Shown: positions 31,480-43,140, counted from the first letter of the stretch. The stretch is 64,000 nucleotides of DNA from Elephas maximus indicus (GCF_024166365.1 NC_064824.1:129943108-130007107), one strand, 5' to 3'. The notes: generated by a model not told the origin, from the sequence alone. Program-made: numbers and translations.

Positions 31480-31626
31480 ACCCTCAAGAGATGGATTGAC
31501 ACAGTGGCCGCAACGATGGGCTCGAGCATAACAACAGTTGTGAGGATGGCACGGGACTGGGCAGTGTTCCATTCTGCGTACATAGGGTCCCTATGAGTTG
31601 GAACTGACTCCATGGCACCTAACAAC
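31480..31626 (+). mobile_element. RTE LINE, sense 3' segment, part 2 with tail
   Basis: Resumes exactly where part 1 stopped ('ccctcaagagatggattgac') and ends in the CAA-type tail, followed by the 11-bp duplication. Confidence 0.9.
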
Positions 31627-31637
31627 AATACTTAGGT
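31627..31637. repeat. target-site duplication, right copy
   Basis: AATACTTAGGT, identical to 28121-28131. A third copy follows at 31647-31657. Confidence 0.8.
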
Positions 31638-31792
31638 AACCCAAAAAATACTTAGGTAAGGGAAAAGAAAAATTAACTTGCCAAATCCTTCTTCTTGGCA
31701 TGACTGTAAAATATTTTTTGAAAAATAAAGGCTATTTCCACTATGTAGTGCTAAAAAACGACTCAATGGCACTGGGTTTTTTTAGTGCTAAA

Positions 31793-31962
31793 AAAGAAAC
31801 CCTGGTGGCGTAGTGGTTAAGTGCTACAGCTGCTAACCAAAGGGTCGGCAGTTCGAATCCTCCAGGCGCTCCTTGGAAACTCTATGGGACAGTTCTACTC
31901 TGTCCTACAGGGTCGCTATGAGTCAGAATCCGCTCGATGGCACTGGGTTTGGTTTTTTTTGG
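31793..31962 (+). mobile_element. AfroSINE, short subfamily, well preserved
   Basis: Forward copy from gaaaccctggtggcgtagtg to actgggtttggttttttt. A detached tail fragment precedes it at 31757-31781. Confidence 0.9.
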
Positions 31963-32021
31963 TTAATGCTAAAATTTTGTTTTCTTGCTTCTCATTGTGT
32001 TCTGATTCCTTGTTCTGGAGG

Positions 32022-32206
32022 TTTAAAAAAAAAAAACAAAACCCAGTTGCGTTGGAGTCAATTCCAACTCATGAGGACCTCAGATATTTCAGAGTAGAGC
32101 TGTTCCCCATAGGGTTTTCAGTGACTGTGACCAGGCCTTTCTTCCAAGGCACTTTTGGGTAGATTCCAGCTGTCAGCCTTTCAGTTAGTAGGCAAGTACT
32201 TAACCA
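32022..32206 (-). mobile_element. AfroSINE, old subfamily
   Basis: Reverse copy after an A-run; 'cagagtagagctgttcccca' and ccaggcctttcttccaaggc blocks. Confidence 0.82.
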
Positions 32207-32329
32207 TATTCACATTTTTTTTTTTAATTTCAGATACTTTTTTTATTTAGAGATTTGTAAGGACTTTTCCAGTTATCTGAATCTGAGAATCTAAAACCAT
32301 AAAGCTATGTGTATCTACATTATATTTCT

Positions 32330-33785
32330 TTTTCTATTTGAACATTTTATTGTGCTTTAGGTGAAAGTTTACGTATCAAATTAGTTATCCATTCAATAGT
32401 TCATAAACAAGTTGTTCCGTGACTTGGCAGCAATCCCAGCAATGTGTCAGCACTCTCCCTATTTCTACCTTGGGTTCCCTGTTTCCATTCGTTTGGTTTT
32501 CCTGCCCTTTCCTACCTTCTTATCCTTGGTTTTGGCAAAAGCTGCCCTCTTGGTCTCCTATAATTGATTATTCTAAGGAGCACATTTTTCATGGGTGTTA
32601 TTATCTACTTCTGGGCCTGCAAATTATTTGACTGTTGGAAACCCTGGCGGAGTAGTGGTTAAGAGCTACAACTGCTAACCAAGAGGGTGGCAGTTTGAAT
32701 CCACCAGGTGCTCCTTGGAAGCCCCATAGGGCAGTTCTACTCTGTCTTATGGGGTCGCTATGAGTCAGAATCGACTCGATGGCAACAAGTTTGGTTTTGT
32801 TTTTTTGGTATTATTTAGCTTAAAGGTGATCTCAGGGAATGGCTTCAGTTCCAAGTTAGAAGGGTGTCTTAGGGCTATAGTCTTGGGGGTTCCTCAGGTC
32901 TCTATCAGACCAGTAAGTCTATTTTTTTTTTTTTAATGAATTTGAATTTTGTTCTTCATTTTTCTCCTACTCTCCCTGGGACTTTCTATTGTATTCCTGG
33001 TCAGAGGGTTGGTAGTGGTAGCTGGGCACCAACTAGTTCTTCTGATCTCAGGCTAATGGTGGCTGTGGTACATTTGGGCCATAAGTCCTTTGGACTAGTT
33101 GCTTCCTTGAGTCTTTGGTTTTCTTCACTTTCATTTGCTCTGGACAGTAAGAGACCAATAGTTATATCATAGATGGCAGCTTGCAAGCTTTTAAAACTGT
33201 GGACGCTACTCACCAAAGTAGGATGTAGAACAATGTCTTTATGAAGTATGTTGTGCCAACTGACCTGGGTGTCCCCTGAGACTATGGTCCCCAGCCTTCA
33301 AGCCCAGTAACTCAGTCCCCAGAGGCGTTTGGTAATATCTAGGATATTTCCATGACTGGGCCTCCTGTATGCTCTATTATATATATGAACATACATGGTA
33401 TACATACAAATATGTATGTAGAAATACTTATAGCCAAGTCTATATACATGGACATACCCCCATATTTCCTCCCACACCTATTTAGCATACCTATCTACCT
33501 CTGTATCCACTCATAAATTATTCTTGGTTGTTACTGTTGTTGCAGGATTGTATGTTATAGTATTTACCATCCTTGCCTTTTATTCGTGCATACCTTTCAG
33601 TGTCTTCTCTCGCCTTGGTTATGTTGTGCTGACTTCCCCATATTGTGTATTGCCTTTCCCTTCACCAGAGTTAACACATGGCTACTCTCTAGTTGGTGAT
33701 TTTCTATCCCTCCCCCCTCCCATCCCTGGTAACCATCAAAAAATGTTTCTTTCTGTGTGTAAATTTTTCTTTTTCTGTATATAAA
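32330..33785 (-). mobile_element. afrotherian L1 3' UTR (older type)
   Basis: Complement of an L1 3' end: 'ttttattgtgctttaggtga' at its left end, tctatcagaccagtaagtct, 'aaagtaggatgtagaacaat', then a TATA-rich spacer (33376-33420). No ORF2 remains. An AfroSINE at 32637-32808 interrupts it. Confidence 0.65.
32637..32808 (+). mobile_element. AfroSINE inserted in L1 3' UTR
   Basis: Forward copy ggaaaccctggcggagtagtg ... ggcaacaagtttggttttgt. Flanks aattatttgactg and tattatttagctt look like a decayed duplication. Confidence 0.9.
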
Positions 33786-33794
33786 CCTTTTTTT

Positions 33795-34345
33795 TCTCTC
33801 TCTCTTTTTATTGTGCTTTAAGTAAAAGTTTACAATGCAAGTCCGTTTCTCATACGAAAACCTACACACACATTGTTATGTGACCCTATTTGCTCTCACT
33901 ATAATGTGACAGCACACTCCTCTCCATTCTGTATTTCTGGTGTCCATTCAGCCAACTCCTGTCCGCCTCTGCCTTCTCATCTAGCCTCCGGACAGGAGCT
34001 TCCCACACAGTCTCATGTGTCTACTTGAGGTAAGAAGCACACTCCTCACCAATATCATTTTCTGTCTTATAGTTCAGTCTAATCTTTGTATGAAGAGTTG
34101 GCTTCGGGAATGGTTTTAGTTTTGGACTAACAGAGCGTATGGGGGTCATGTCCTCTGGGGTCCCTCCAGTATCAGTCAGACCATTAAGTCTGGTCTTTTT
34201 AGTAGAATTTAAGGTCTGCATCCCACTTTTCTCCTGTTCCATCAGGGATTCTCTGTGTGTTTCCTGTCATGGCTGTCATTGGTTGTAGCTGGGCACCATC
34301 TAGTCCTTCTGGTCTCAGGCTGGTGGAGTCTCTGGTTTATATGTA
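33795..34345 (-). mobile_element. elephant-type L1 3' UTR
   Basis: Complement of the same family as 21778-22262: 'ttttattgtgctttaagtaa', accattaagtctggtctttt. It lies in inverted orientation to 34622-35412. Confidence 0.75.
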
Positions 34346-34621
34346 TTCACACACATTAATGTAGTATTCACAACAGTTGCATCAGGTGGCTGAGGAATGT
34401 TCGCAACATTAAACAATGTATATTTTGCTTAGATTTGTGTACATGCAGGTGTGGACATAACATGTATGAAATAGGCTATTGATTCTTTACATTGTCAATA
34501 AATGGACATTAAATACTAGAATTGTGAATAGTTATATTGCTAACATTTAATTACATTTTTTAAAAGGTAAATGTTTCTAAAAGCAAAGAAGTTTCCTGAA
34601 TAAACTGAATTATTCAAAGCC

Positions 34622-35412
34622 CAGCATAACAGGGGTGGGGGTTTGGGGACCATGGTTTCAGGGGACATCTAAGTCAATTGGCATAATAAAATCTATTAAG
34701 AAAATACTCTGCATCCCCCTTTGGAGAGTGGTGTCTGAGGTCTTAAACGCTAGCAAGCAGCCATCTAAGATGCATCAATTGGTCTCAACCCACCTGGACC
34801 AAAGGAGAATGAAGAACAGCAAGGACACAAGGAAATTACCAGCCCAAGAGACAGAAAGGGCCACATAAACCAGAGACTACATCAGCCTGAGACCAGAAGA
34901 ATGAGATGGCACCCAGCTACAACTGATGACTGCCCTGACAGGGAACACAACAGAGAACCCCTGAGGAAGCAGGGGAGCAGTGGGGTGCAGAACCCAAATT
35001 CTTGTAAAAAGACCAGACTTAATGGTCTGACTAAGACTAGAAGGACCCCGGTGGTCATGGCCCCCAGATCTTCTGTTAGCCCAAGACAGGAACCATTCCC
35101 AAAGCCAACTCTTCAGACAGGGATTGGACTAGACAATGGGATAGAAAAAGATGCTGTTGAAGAATAAGTTTCTTGGATCAAGTAGACACTTGAGACTATG
35201 TTGGCGTCTCCTATCTGGAGGGGAGATGAGAGGGCAGAGGGGGTTAGAAGCTGGCGGAATGGACACGAAAAGAGAGAGTGGAGGGAAGGAGTGGGCTGTC
35301 TCATTAGGGGGAGAGCAATTAGGAGGAGTATAGCAAGGTGTATATAAATTTCTGTATGAGAGACTGACTTGATATGTAAACTTTCACTTAAAGCATAATA
35401 AAAATTTTAAAA
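34622..35412 (+). mobile_element. elephant-type L1 3' UTR
   Basis: Longest copy of this 3' end in the window: 'ttggggaccatggtttcagg', 'agaccagacttaatggtctg', 'agcataataaaaattttaaa'. Heavily 5' truncated. Confidence 0.78.
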
Positions 35413-37418
35413 AAAGAATACCCCCCAAAAAGCAGATGTTTTAACTTTATTTAAATAATTTTTATTTAAAATTTGGATTACAGCAACTATAATTTGAATT
35501 TTGCCTTATAATATTTGTAGGTAATTTTGAAGATGTTTTCAATAAAGGCAACCTTTTTAAGTGTGTGAAAAATACTTTCAATATTTGTAATGTTTCCTTT
35601 GTTTTGTGTTTTTGATGAAAATGTATTAAATTTTATATAGCTTGAATATGGTTATATTTTGCTTTTAATCCATTGGATCTTTACTGTCAATAGAATACAC
35701 ATTATTTTTAATTAAAATCTTAATTATTATAAATATTTAATTTTTATGAAATGAAGGTAAGAAAAAGCATTCTGGAAAAAACATATAATAACTTCTGAAT
35801 TATGTATATCCCAATACTCATCCAAGCATCCTGACCCATCAACAACACCCAGACACATGCAGCAGTATTTAAATTCAGCTGTCTTTGATATTTTGCCAAG
35901 AGCCACAGATTTACACAGATTTTTTCATTTTGTTGTTACGAAAGTACAATTGACAAGGTAGAAGGGTAGAACACATTTTATTTCAGTCTGTTGGCATGAT
36001 TTATCACTTTTAAATACGCAGAGATCCAGAATGTAGGCTTTCATTGGTACTCAAACCTCAGCCCTGCAAACGTCAGGGAGAGAGGCCTGCGTGCAAACAA
36101 AAGTGAGAGCAGGGAGCCCAGGCAACCGCAGGGAATAGCCACAGGGGCTCAGGAGGGCAGGGGCGATGGTGTGCTGTGACCTGAGTATAGGGAGCAGGGG
36201 GGAGGGCTGTGAGAGATAAGACCACCTAGGAAGGCAGAGGCCACCCTCCCGGGAGGCCTGAAAACTGCTCTCAGATGTTTCTGTTAATCTCATGGGTGAC
36301 TGGGAGCCACCGAAAGATTAGGGGGGTTGGGAGGGTGGTCCCTATAGTCCAGGGAACAAGATGAGCCGTTCTTCCTGCTGAGCAGTCAGCTATAATGCTT
36401 GAAACCACATCTTCTAGAGGAAAAACCCATGATGCTACCTCTCTGCAGTCAAGCAATAGCAGGTAGGGGGTGGATGGATCCATTTTAAATCTGATTTTAT
36501 GTAGAGAGGTCACCCTCTTAGAAAAGAGGGGCTGATTATTGTCCTTCCCAACATTACCTGAGGCAGAAAAATATCAAAAGAACACATTCTTTAAAACGGT
36601 ATAGCTGAGCATTCTTCTCTTATTCATGGGATGCTATAGGATAGGATACCATTTGGGAGAGTGTTGTTGAGCAGGAAATTAGGAGGGGTGTCATGATGTA
36701 TTAAGACAATCTGCTGGGGGTATGAGTTAGCCCTCTCCACATGTGGGGCTTTTGCAGGTGCCTCAAGCTCCACTTGTCTTCCTCACAAATAGTCCCCCTC
36801 ATGTCTTGTTTTTCCATCAGGCGGTCATTCCCCTGATCTTATATCACGTTCCACAGTCCATTGCCAGTGAACAGTACTGAAAATGAACATTCAACATGAA
36901 CCTGGGCACTTGCCATTTCTCATCTTTCTAAAAAATGCTAAGCTTTTCTCTTAGCCTTAAATTTGAGCAAAATAATAATAATAATAAAAAGAAGTAGCCA
37001 AAAACCTATCTACCTTTATATCCCAGAGGAAAGAGGAATATACACCTGAAGGAAGGACAGGAATTAGAGTGAAGGGGACAGGGAACATGACCATGTGACT
37101 CTTTTGGAGCCTGTGCTCTCTCTCTGGTGAAGTGATACCTGCAGGAAACAATTGAGTATCATTTCTGAGAGCTACTATGTATCTGCAAGAAATAATCATG
37201 AGGAGAATAGCAAGTCGTACTGCTCATCCCTCAACAGACATAGTTTAGGATATCATTTCTAATCTGTCAATCGCCATTGTTTAGACGTGGCAGCTTCGAT
37301 TATTTGCAGCTTTGTGCATGTAGAAGCATGGATGACAATGTTCGTAGCATTGTTTAGAGCCATAAAAACTTGTAAGTCATTGGGAAATTGGTTGGATTAT
37401 ATATAGTGCATTGATTAA
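35413..37418. other. intergenic, nothing recognised
   Basis: AT-rich to 36000, then a GC-richer part (36040-36500) with two 80-codon minus-strand frames of no known family. No gene supported. Confidence 0.45.
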
Positions 37419-37419
37419 T

Positions 37420-37640
37420 TCAATTTGTTCATCAAATATTTCTTGAGAATCTACTGTGTGATAGGCATTATTCTAAGCACATGGGCTGTATCAGTGAACA
37501 ATCTCGACACAAACCCCTGTCCTCCTGAAGCTTATATCTTATAGGAGGAAACAGAAAATAGATCTAAATTAATAAACACTGACTACATTAGAAAGTAGTA
37601 AATTCAATGGAAAAGTAAAGCGGAATAAGGAAAATGACAC
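37420..37640 (-). repeat. L2 fragment
   Basis: Complement of an L2 3' region: aaatatttcttgagaatcta ctgtgtgataggcattattc-type sequence. Confidence 0.55.
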
Positions 37641-37742
37641 ATGTGGGGGTGGTTTTGCAAATCCAAATGAAATCATATTCATAATCTATGCTGTTCTGCA
37701 GCCTTTTAAAGGGTGAGATAAACGTACATGGTGTACACTGAA

Positions 37743-37913
37743 AGGAGCCCTGGTGGTGCAGCGGTTAAGACCTACATCTGCAAGCCAAAAAGTCTGCAGT
37801 TCGAATCCAGCAGCCCTCCTTGGAAACACTATGGGGCAATTCTTTTCTGTCCTATAGGGTCCCCATGAGTCACAATCTACTCTACAGCAATGGGTTTGGT
37901 TTGGGGTTTTTAT
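37743..37913 (+). mobile_element. AfroSINE, short subfamily
   Basis: Forward copy ggagccctggtggtgcagcgg ... caatgggtttggtttggg. Confidence 0.9.
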
Positions 37914-37981
37914 ATTGAAAGATCTCTAAGACAAATTAAGAGAAAAAAGAGCAAGTTATGGAATAACATGAACCCATTTAA

Positions 37982-38020
37982 ATATGTATGTGTGTGTGTG
38001 TATGTATGTGTGTGTATTGG
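37982..38020. repeat. (TG)n/(TATG)n microsatellite
   Basis: Alternating TG with TATG units. It creates spurious VCVCVYVCV-like frames on both strands. Confidence 0.8.
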
Positions 38021-38256
38021 AAAATATGAGAAAATACACGCCAAACCATGTTCCTGCAAATCTCCCACCCACTAACCAAAACTGCAGCAGGTACGTTGGG
38101 TATCTCACTTTGGCCCCAGGCAGATTTTTTCCAAGCCCTCCGTGGTCCTGTGAGACTGTACGATCTGCAGAGGTCTCTGCTTCAGCTCTGCTGGTTGCCC
38201 AGACCCAAGGCAGCTTCCGTACCTGGTTTACAGCCTCCTTCCATTTCTTCCCATAA

Positions 38257-38424
38257 AAACTCAAACCCAAACCCGTTGCCATCGAGCCAATTCCGACTCA
38301 CTGCGATCCTATAGGATCAGAGTAGAACAGCCCCATAGGGTTTCCAAGGAGCACCTGGTGCATTCAAATTGCCAACCTTTTGGTTAGCAGGCGAACTTTT
38401 AACCACTATGCCTCCAGGGTTTCC
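38257..38424 (-). mobile_element. AfroSINE, short subfamily
   Basis: Reverse copy: aacccgttgccatcgagcc ... tgcctccagggtttcc. Confidence 0.9.
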
Positions 38425-38518
38425 TTTCTTCCCCTAGCGTTGCCTAGTCTGCTGCTGCGAGCGGTTCTCTAGTCTTTGGAGCCGGCGCTACATTTAAAGG
38501 GGTGTTTGCTATTGTTTT

Positions 38519-38688
38519 GAACCCCGCTGGCGCAGTGGTTAAAAGCTATGGCTGCTAACCGAAACGTCAACAGTTCAAATCCTCCAGCGGCTCTTTGGAA
38601 ACTCTGAAGGGCAGGTCTCCTCTGTCCTATAGGGTCGCTGTGAGTCCAAATCGATTTGATGGCAACAAGTGTGTTTTTTGTTTTTTTG
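38519..38688 (+). mobile_element. AfroSINE, short subfamily
   Basis: Forward copy: gaaccccgctggcgcagtgg head, ggcaacaagtgtgtttttt end. Opposite orientation to the copy 95 bp upstream. Confidence 0.9.
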
Positions 38689-38800
38689 GTTATAGTTTAT
38701 CCAGAACTTTAAAATCTTTTGTGGTGAGGGTATTTTGTCTACCATACTGCCAGAGATGGAAATGATTTTTAATTTAAAAAAATTTTTTAAAAGCTATACC

Positions 38801-38876
38801 GAAAAACCAAACCCCTTGCCATTGTGTCGGTTCAGACTCATAGCGACCCTATGGGACAGAGTAGAACTGCCCCATA
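38801..38876 (-). mobile_element. AfroSINE 3' fragment
   Basis: Only the 3' half is present (complement), ending at gtagaactgcccca. Confidence 0.82.
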
Positions 38877-39279
38877 TATAAAGTTAAAATTAAAAACGAT
38901 TATATTTATTTATTCCCTACCTGGTTTTGTAAGGAATATATTGACAATAGGATGTCACACATGGAAGAGAATTATTTGTATATTAAAGTATTAGGAGAAG
39001 TGCTTAGGAAACTGATGAAGGGTGGACAACGTTGCCAGGAAAAATGTGTCCAAAACCCGCCAATCAAATCTGAGTCATTCTTGGTTCTGAAAATTAGCAC
39101 ATGGATGTAGTTATAACCCATTTTGTTAACTATAAAACAAAATAATTTTTATTCATAACTTTTAGTTTCCATCTTAAAGATAGGGTTATAATCAAAACTT
39201 GTTACTAAATTCTGTGCTGTGTATGTTTAGTTCCTGTTTAAATAGATTCAAGTTCTTTTTCCTCTGTGCAAATTATCCT
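38877..39279. other. intergenic, nothing recognised
   Basis: AT-rich, no feature seen. Confidence 0.45.
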
Positions 39280-39420
39280 TGGATAATGAAGACTTCCTGT
39301 ATTCCAATTTTAAGGATGAGGATATTGAGACCCAGAAAGGTCAAGTTCTTTGCCCAAGATTCCCCAAATGGTGACTTGTAGAGCCGGGATTCTAAGTCAG
39401 GTCTTGGTGACTCTGTCCAT
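39280..39420 (-). repeat. MIR SINE (ancient)
   Basis: attttaaggatgaggatatt gagacccagaaagg followed by gagccgggattc: MIR-like core. Confidence 0.55.
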
Positions 39421-40595
39421 GGGGTGGTCATGAAGCCAGAGGGGGCACTGCCTGCACCCCTGGCATTGCTCCAGCTCATTTCCCGTTTTGCTTACTGCAC
39501 TTCTTGTTTCTCATTCCTCTCTCTCTGTACCTTGGCCCCTTGCTCCGTTTGGCCCCAGGATCTGAGGTCCACTTTGGGGTTGGCTTTCCTGGCTTCCACC
39601 TTTAGAGCAGAAACTCTCTATGTCTTGCCTGAGGTCCCACCTCTCATAATTCCACTTAAGAGGCCAACAGCCTAGTGGGACCTGATTGGATAGGGCCAGT
39701 CTCCCTCTAGGTCCCTAACTGATATATGGGGGGCACTGGAGATCATATCCCACATCCTGTTCCTGTGACGTCATTGTGATTATCTTGAGGCAGACTTTAG
39801 CTAACCTTGGTACCTGAGTCAGCAGAGAGGTGAGCCAATATTGCTTGTTATGGCCGCCCGGTTCTCTTTATCCTTGCTTGCCTATGGGTTTCATTGCCTT
39901 GACCCTGCCACATGTTTGATCAGTAATTTTTTCATATGCAATGACTGGTAACAGATATGCAACCTTCTTATCATTGTTATGCAGTTTATAATAGATCTAT
40001 GACGATATTGTTAGGTCAGGTATAAAGGTGTATTATTTCAGATTTTGCTTCCTTAACAGAATAGCATACCCTTCCAGAGGACTAGACTTTCTGAATACAC
40101 AGAGGGGATCAACCTATAGCGTGAGAACTGTGCTATTTCTTGATAGATACAGACATGAGACCAAATTCTCCATACTTACATGTATCCAATCACTAAGGAC
40201 ACTCAACACTGTCTTCAAATCAGATTCATCCAGCCACAAATCATTAGTTGTCCTTCTTATTCTTACGGATTCTCAAGAAAAGGAATTATTCAACTCTGCA
40301 GTTAGGGACTGCACCCCCGCCCCCGCAAGGCAATGTAACTAACCTGAATCCTTCTATTGTTTAATCCTGGTCCTTCTTTGTTCTCAGAATAGGTGAAATC
40401 ATCTGGCAAACATAAGAAATCAAGTAGTCCCTTCATGCGTTGGCTAATAGTTATCAAATTCTAATAACCTTTTAGCTTTTTTTTCTTTTCTGGAACATGT
40501 TACTCCAAACTTTATTAATAGTATTTATACTTTAGTTCTTCTGTTTGTTGATTTTCTCTGGTCTCTCTCATTTCTCCCTCTTCTGTTCAATTCTC
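39421..40595. other. intergenic, unique-looking
   Basis: No repeat firmly named. Contains a perfect CRE octamer TGACGTCA at 39766-39773; no gene supported. Confidence 0.4.
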
Positions 40596-40599
40596 TCCC

Positions 40600-40810
40600 C
40601 CATCTTAAACCTTCAGTGCCTTACCAGAGCATCTAGAATAAAATCCAAACTTCTTATGGTGGCTTACAAGGCCCCTCATGAGCCGAGGGCAGCTTGCCTG
40701 TGACGTCAATGTTCCCTCGCCCCACCACATTCTCCCTGCTCAGTAATATCAACCTTCCCTCCTTCCAGCAGATGTGTTCCCACCCCAGGGCCTTTGCACT
40801 TGCTGTGTAA
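40600..40810 (+). repeat. L2 LINE, left part
   Basis: L2-like 'gtggcttacaaggcccctca' and 'cagggcctttgcacttgctg'. The element resumes at 41275. Confidence 0.55.
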
Positions 40811-41274
40811 ACCAGTTAGAATTGAATCAGGAAACGAGTAACCACTCTAGAAACAGTTTTATGAAAGGGAGAAGGATTCACTTCAGAGAATTAGATGCAG
40901 ACCCAGGAAAGACCTAGAGGAGGTGGGCTGTTTTTCAGTGGTGCACGAGAGAATCGGACAGTCCATGCTGATTCCCAGAGGCCAGATAACTGCGGAAACA
41001 CTGCTGATGGGGGCAACTACCCAGGCAGGTAGCAGGCAGGAAACAGTGCAGCCAGCACATGTAATGGGGGACCCTATATTTGCCAAAGCCCATATATCCA
41101 TATTTGCTGTTAGAGAAAGAGTAACTGCATCTGCTGCTCTTTACCTCTTCTTATGCAACCAGTTTGCTTTAACAGAATGTCCATTGCCTCCAGAGTGCTG
41201 GGGATGAGGGTGGCTCAGAAATACAGTTCTCAGGCTTCTAGCCACTGTAGAGTGAAACAGACCAACAAACAAAT
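40811..41274. other. unidentified insertion splitting an L2
   Basis: About 460 bp between two L2 parts, with no family recognised. It contains minus- and plus-strand frames of 72-94 codons without known domains. Confidence 0.4.
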
Positions 41275-41610
41275 CTGCTCCTTGTGTTTGGACACCCTTG
41301 CCCCAGCTTTTCCAATGGCTCTTTCCTCCTCGTCAATATCAGCTCTTCCAAGAGGCCTTTCCTGAAGACCCACAGGTAAAGCAGTCTCCTGCTCCTTCCG
41401 CCCCCTCCTGATACCCTCTTTCTTACGACCTTTATCTTCTGAGCACTTATTATACCTGAAATGATCTTTTTTGTTCACTGTTTGACTTCCTTTACTAGAG
41501 TGTAACTGCAGTGATAGAAACTCATTGCAGCTGTAGTCTGTGTTAGAGCTGCATGCCCTGTGCTCCCAACAGTGCCCGGCATATGACAGGAACATAATCA
41601 ATACCATGTC
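41275..41610 (+). repeat. L2 LINE, right part
   Basis: 'agaggcctttcctgaagacc', 'gagcacttattatacctgaa', 'gcccggcatatgacaggaac': the expected continuation of 40600-40810. Confidence 0.55.
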
Positions 41611-41681
41611 CACCTCCACCAAGTCCAGAAGGACAGTTTTCTCTGACCTCTAACAGCAGTAAAAATAGTAAAGAGTAGCGT

Positions 41682-42258
41682 TGTAGATTGAATACCAAAA
41701 AAAACCAAGCCCAGTGCTGTTGAGTTGATTCTGACTCATAGCAACCCTATAATGGTATCCCCCTAAAGTGTGTGTCAACTTGGCTAGGCCATGATTCCCA
41801 GTATTGTGTGACTGTCCACCATTTTGTGATCTGATGTGATTTTCCTGTGTATTGTAAATCGTACCTCTATGATGTTAACGAGGAAGGATTAGAGGCAGTT
41901 ATGTTAATGGGGCAGGACTCAATTTACAAGATTAGGTTGTACCTTCAGCCAATCTCTTTTGAGATATAAAAGAGAGAAGTGAGTGAAGAGACAAGGGGAT
42001 GTCATTACCACCAAGCAAGAAAAGGCAGGAGCATGTGTCCTTTGGACTCAGGGTCCCCATGCTGAGAAGCTCCTAGACCAGGGCAAGATGGATGAAAAGG
42101 ACCTTCCCCAGAGCCAACACAGAGAGAAAGCTTTCCCCTGGGGCTGACACCCTGAATTCAGGCTTCTAGCCTCCTAGACTGTGAGAGAATGAATTTCTGA
42201 TTGTTAAACCCATCCACTTGTGTTATTTCTGTTATAGCAGCACTAGGTAACTAAAACA
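41682..42258 (+). mobile_element. solo LTR, MaLR-like, with nested AfroSINE fragment
   Basis: Same family as 6521-7035 (gattgaat ... gtaactaaaaca). Split near its 5' end by 41696-41752. Confidence 0.7.
41696..41752 (-). mobile_element. AfroSINE 3' fragment nested in LTR
   Basis: aaaaccaagcccagtgctgt to agcaaccctata; only about 57 bp of the SINE 3' end. Confidence 0.8.
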
Positions 42259-42483
42259 AGAAGCTTTTCAGGTATCAAGAAAACACAACAGACCCACTAC
42301 CGGAAGAACATACATTTGAGTTCCTTGTTCCTTGTTCTCAGAAGCACTTCTCTGGGTGGTAGCCCATAAGGGAAACTTTTGCATATACTTATTGGTAGTG
42401 CTGAGAGTGCCACAGGATTATCTTTTAAGTGCTGTTACTATACATTTCTAGTGAGAGAGGAGTATTTTAAACTCTTAGTCTTC

Positions 42484-42605
42484 ACAGAGATTAAGAACAT
42501 AACTATGGAGTCTGGTGGGCTGAGTTTGAATCTGGGCTTTGCCTTTTTCTAGCTGTGGAACTTGAGAAATTTACTTAGTGTTTCCGAGCCTCGGTCTCTT
42601 TGTCT
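42484..42605 (+). repeat. MIR SINE (ancient)
   Basis: 'gggctgagtttgaatctggg' and 'agctgtggaacttgagaaat' are MIR-like; cut off by an AfroSINE at 42612. Confidence 0.6.
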
Positions 42606-42611
42606 GTCACC

Positions 42612-42780
42612 TACTCCCAACCTGTTGCCATCGAGTTGATTCTGACTCATGGTAACCCCGTGTATTCTGAAGTAGAACTGCTCCTTAGGGTTTTCTTGGC
42701 TGTAATCTTTACAGAAACAGATTGCCAGGTCTTTTCTTCTTTGGTGCCACTGAGAGGTTCCAAGTACCAATCTTTAGGAT
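42612..42780 (-). mobile_element. AfroSINE, old subfamily
   Basis: Reverse copy interrupting a MIR; 'cctgttgccatcgagttgat', then 'ctgaagtagaactgctcctt'. Confidence 0.8.
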
Positions 42781-42796
42781 AATAGTTGAATAAACT

Positions 42797-42889
42797 AATA
42801 ACCAATTGCCATCCAGTTGACTTTGACTCTGACTCATGGCAACTGCATGTATGTCAGAGTAGAACTGTGCTCCATAGGGTTTTCAGAAA
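42797..42889 (-). mobile_element. AfroSINE fragment, old subfamily
   Basis: Second reverse copy in tandem, 3' half only, with a small internal duplication (gactttgactctgactc). Confidence 0.78.
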
Positions 42890-42933
42890 GTGTTATCTAG
42901 TATTAACATTACTCTTCCTCCTTACTCTAAAAG

Positions 42934-43132
42934 CAGGGGTCAGCAAGCTACAGCCTATCAGCCAAATCTGCCCTTGGCCTGGTTTTGTACTGCCCAACCC
43001 CTCACAGTGGTTTTTACATTATTAACAGGTTGTAAAAACAGAAAGAAAATTATGTGACAAAGACAGTATGTAGCCACAAAGCTTAAAAGATTTACTATCT
43101 GGTCCTTTTCAGAAAAAGCTGGTGATCCTTGC
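42934..43132 (-). mobile_element. old hAT-like DNA transposon
   Basis: caggggtcagcaagctacag start and a degraded 'gatccttgctt' end; same family as 11237-11462. Confidence 0.55.
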
Positions 43133-43140
43133 TTTAAAGC

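Noticed and set aside
37890-38282. Cys/Val- and His/Thr-rich frames on both strands
   Set aside because: They are generated by the (TG)n microsatellite and AfroSINE sequence.
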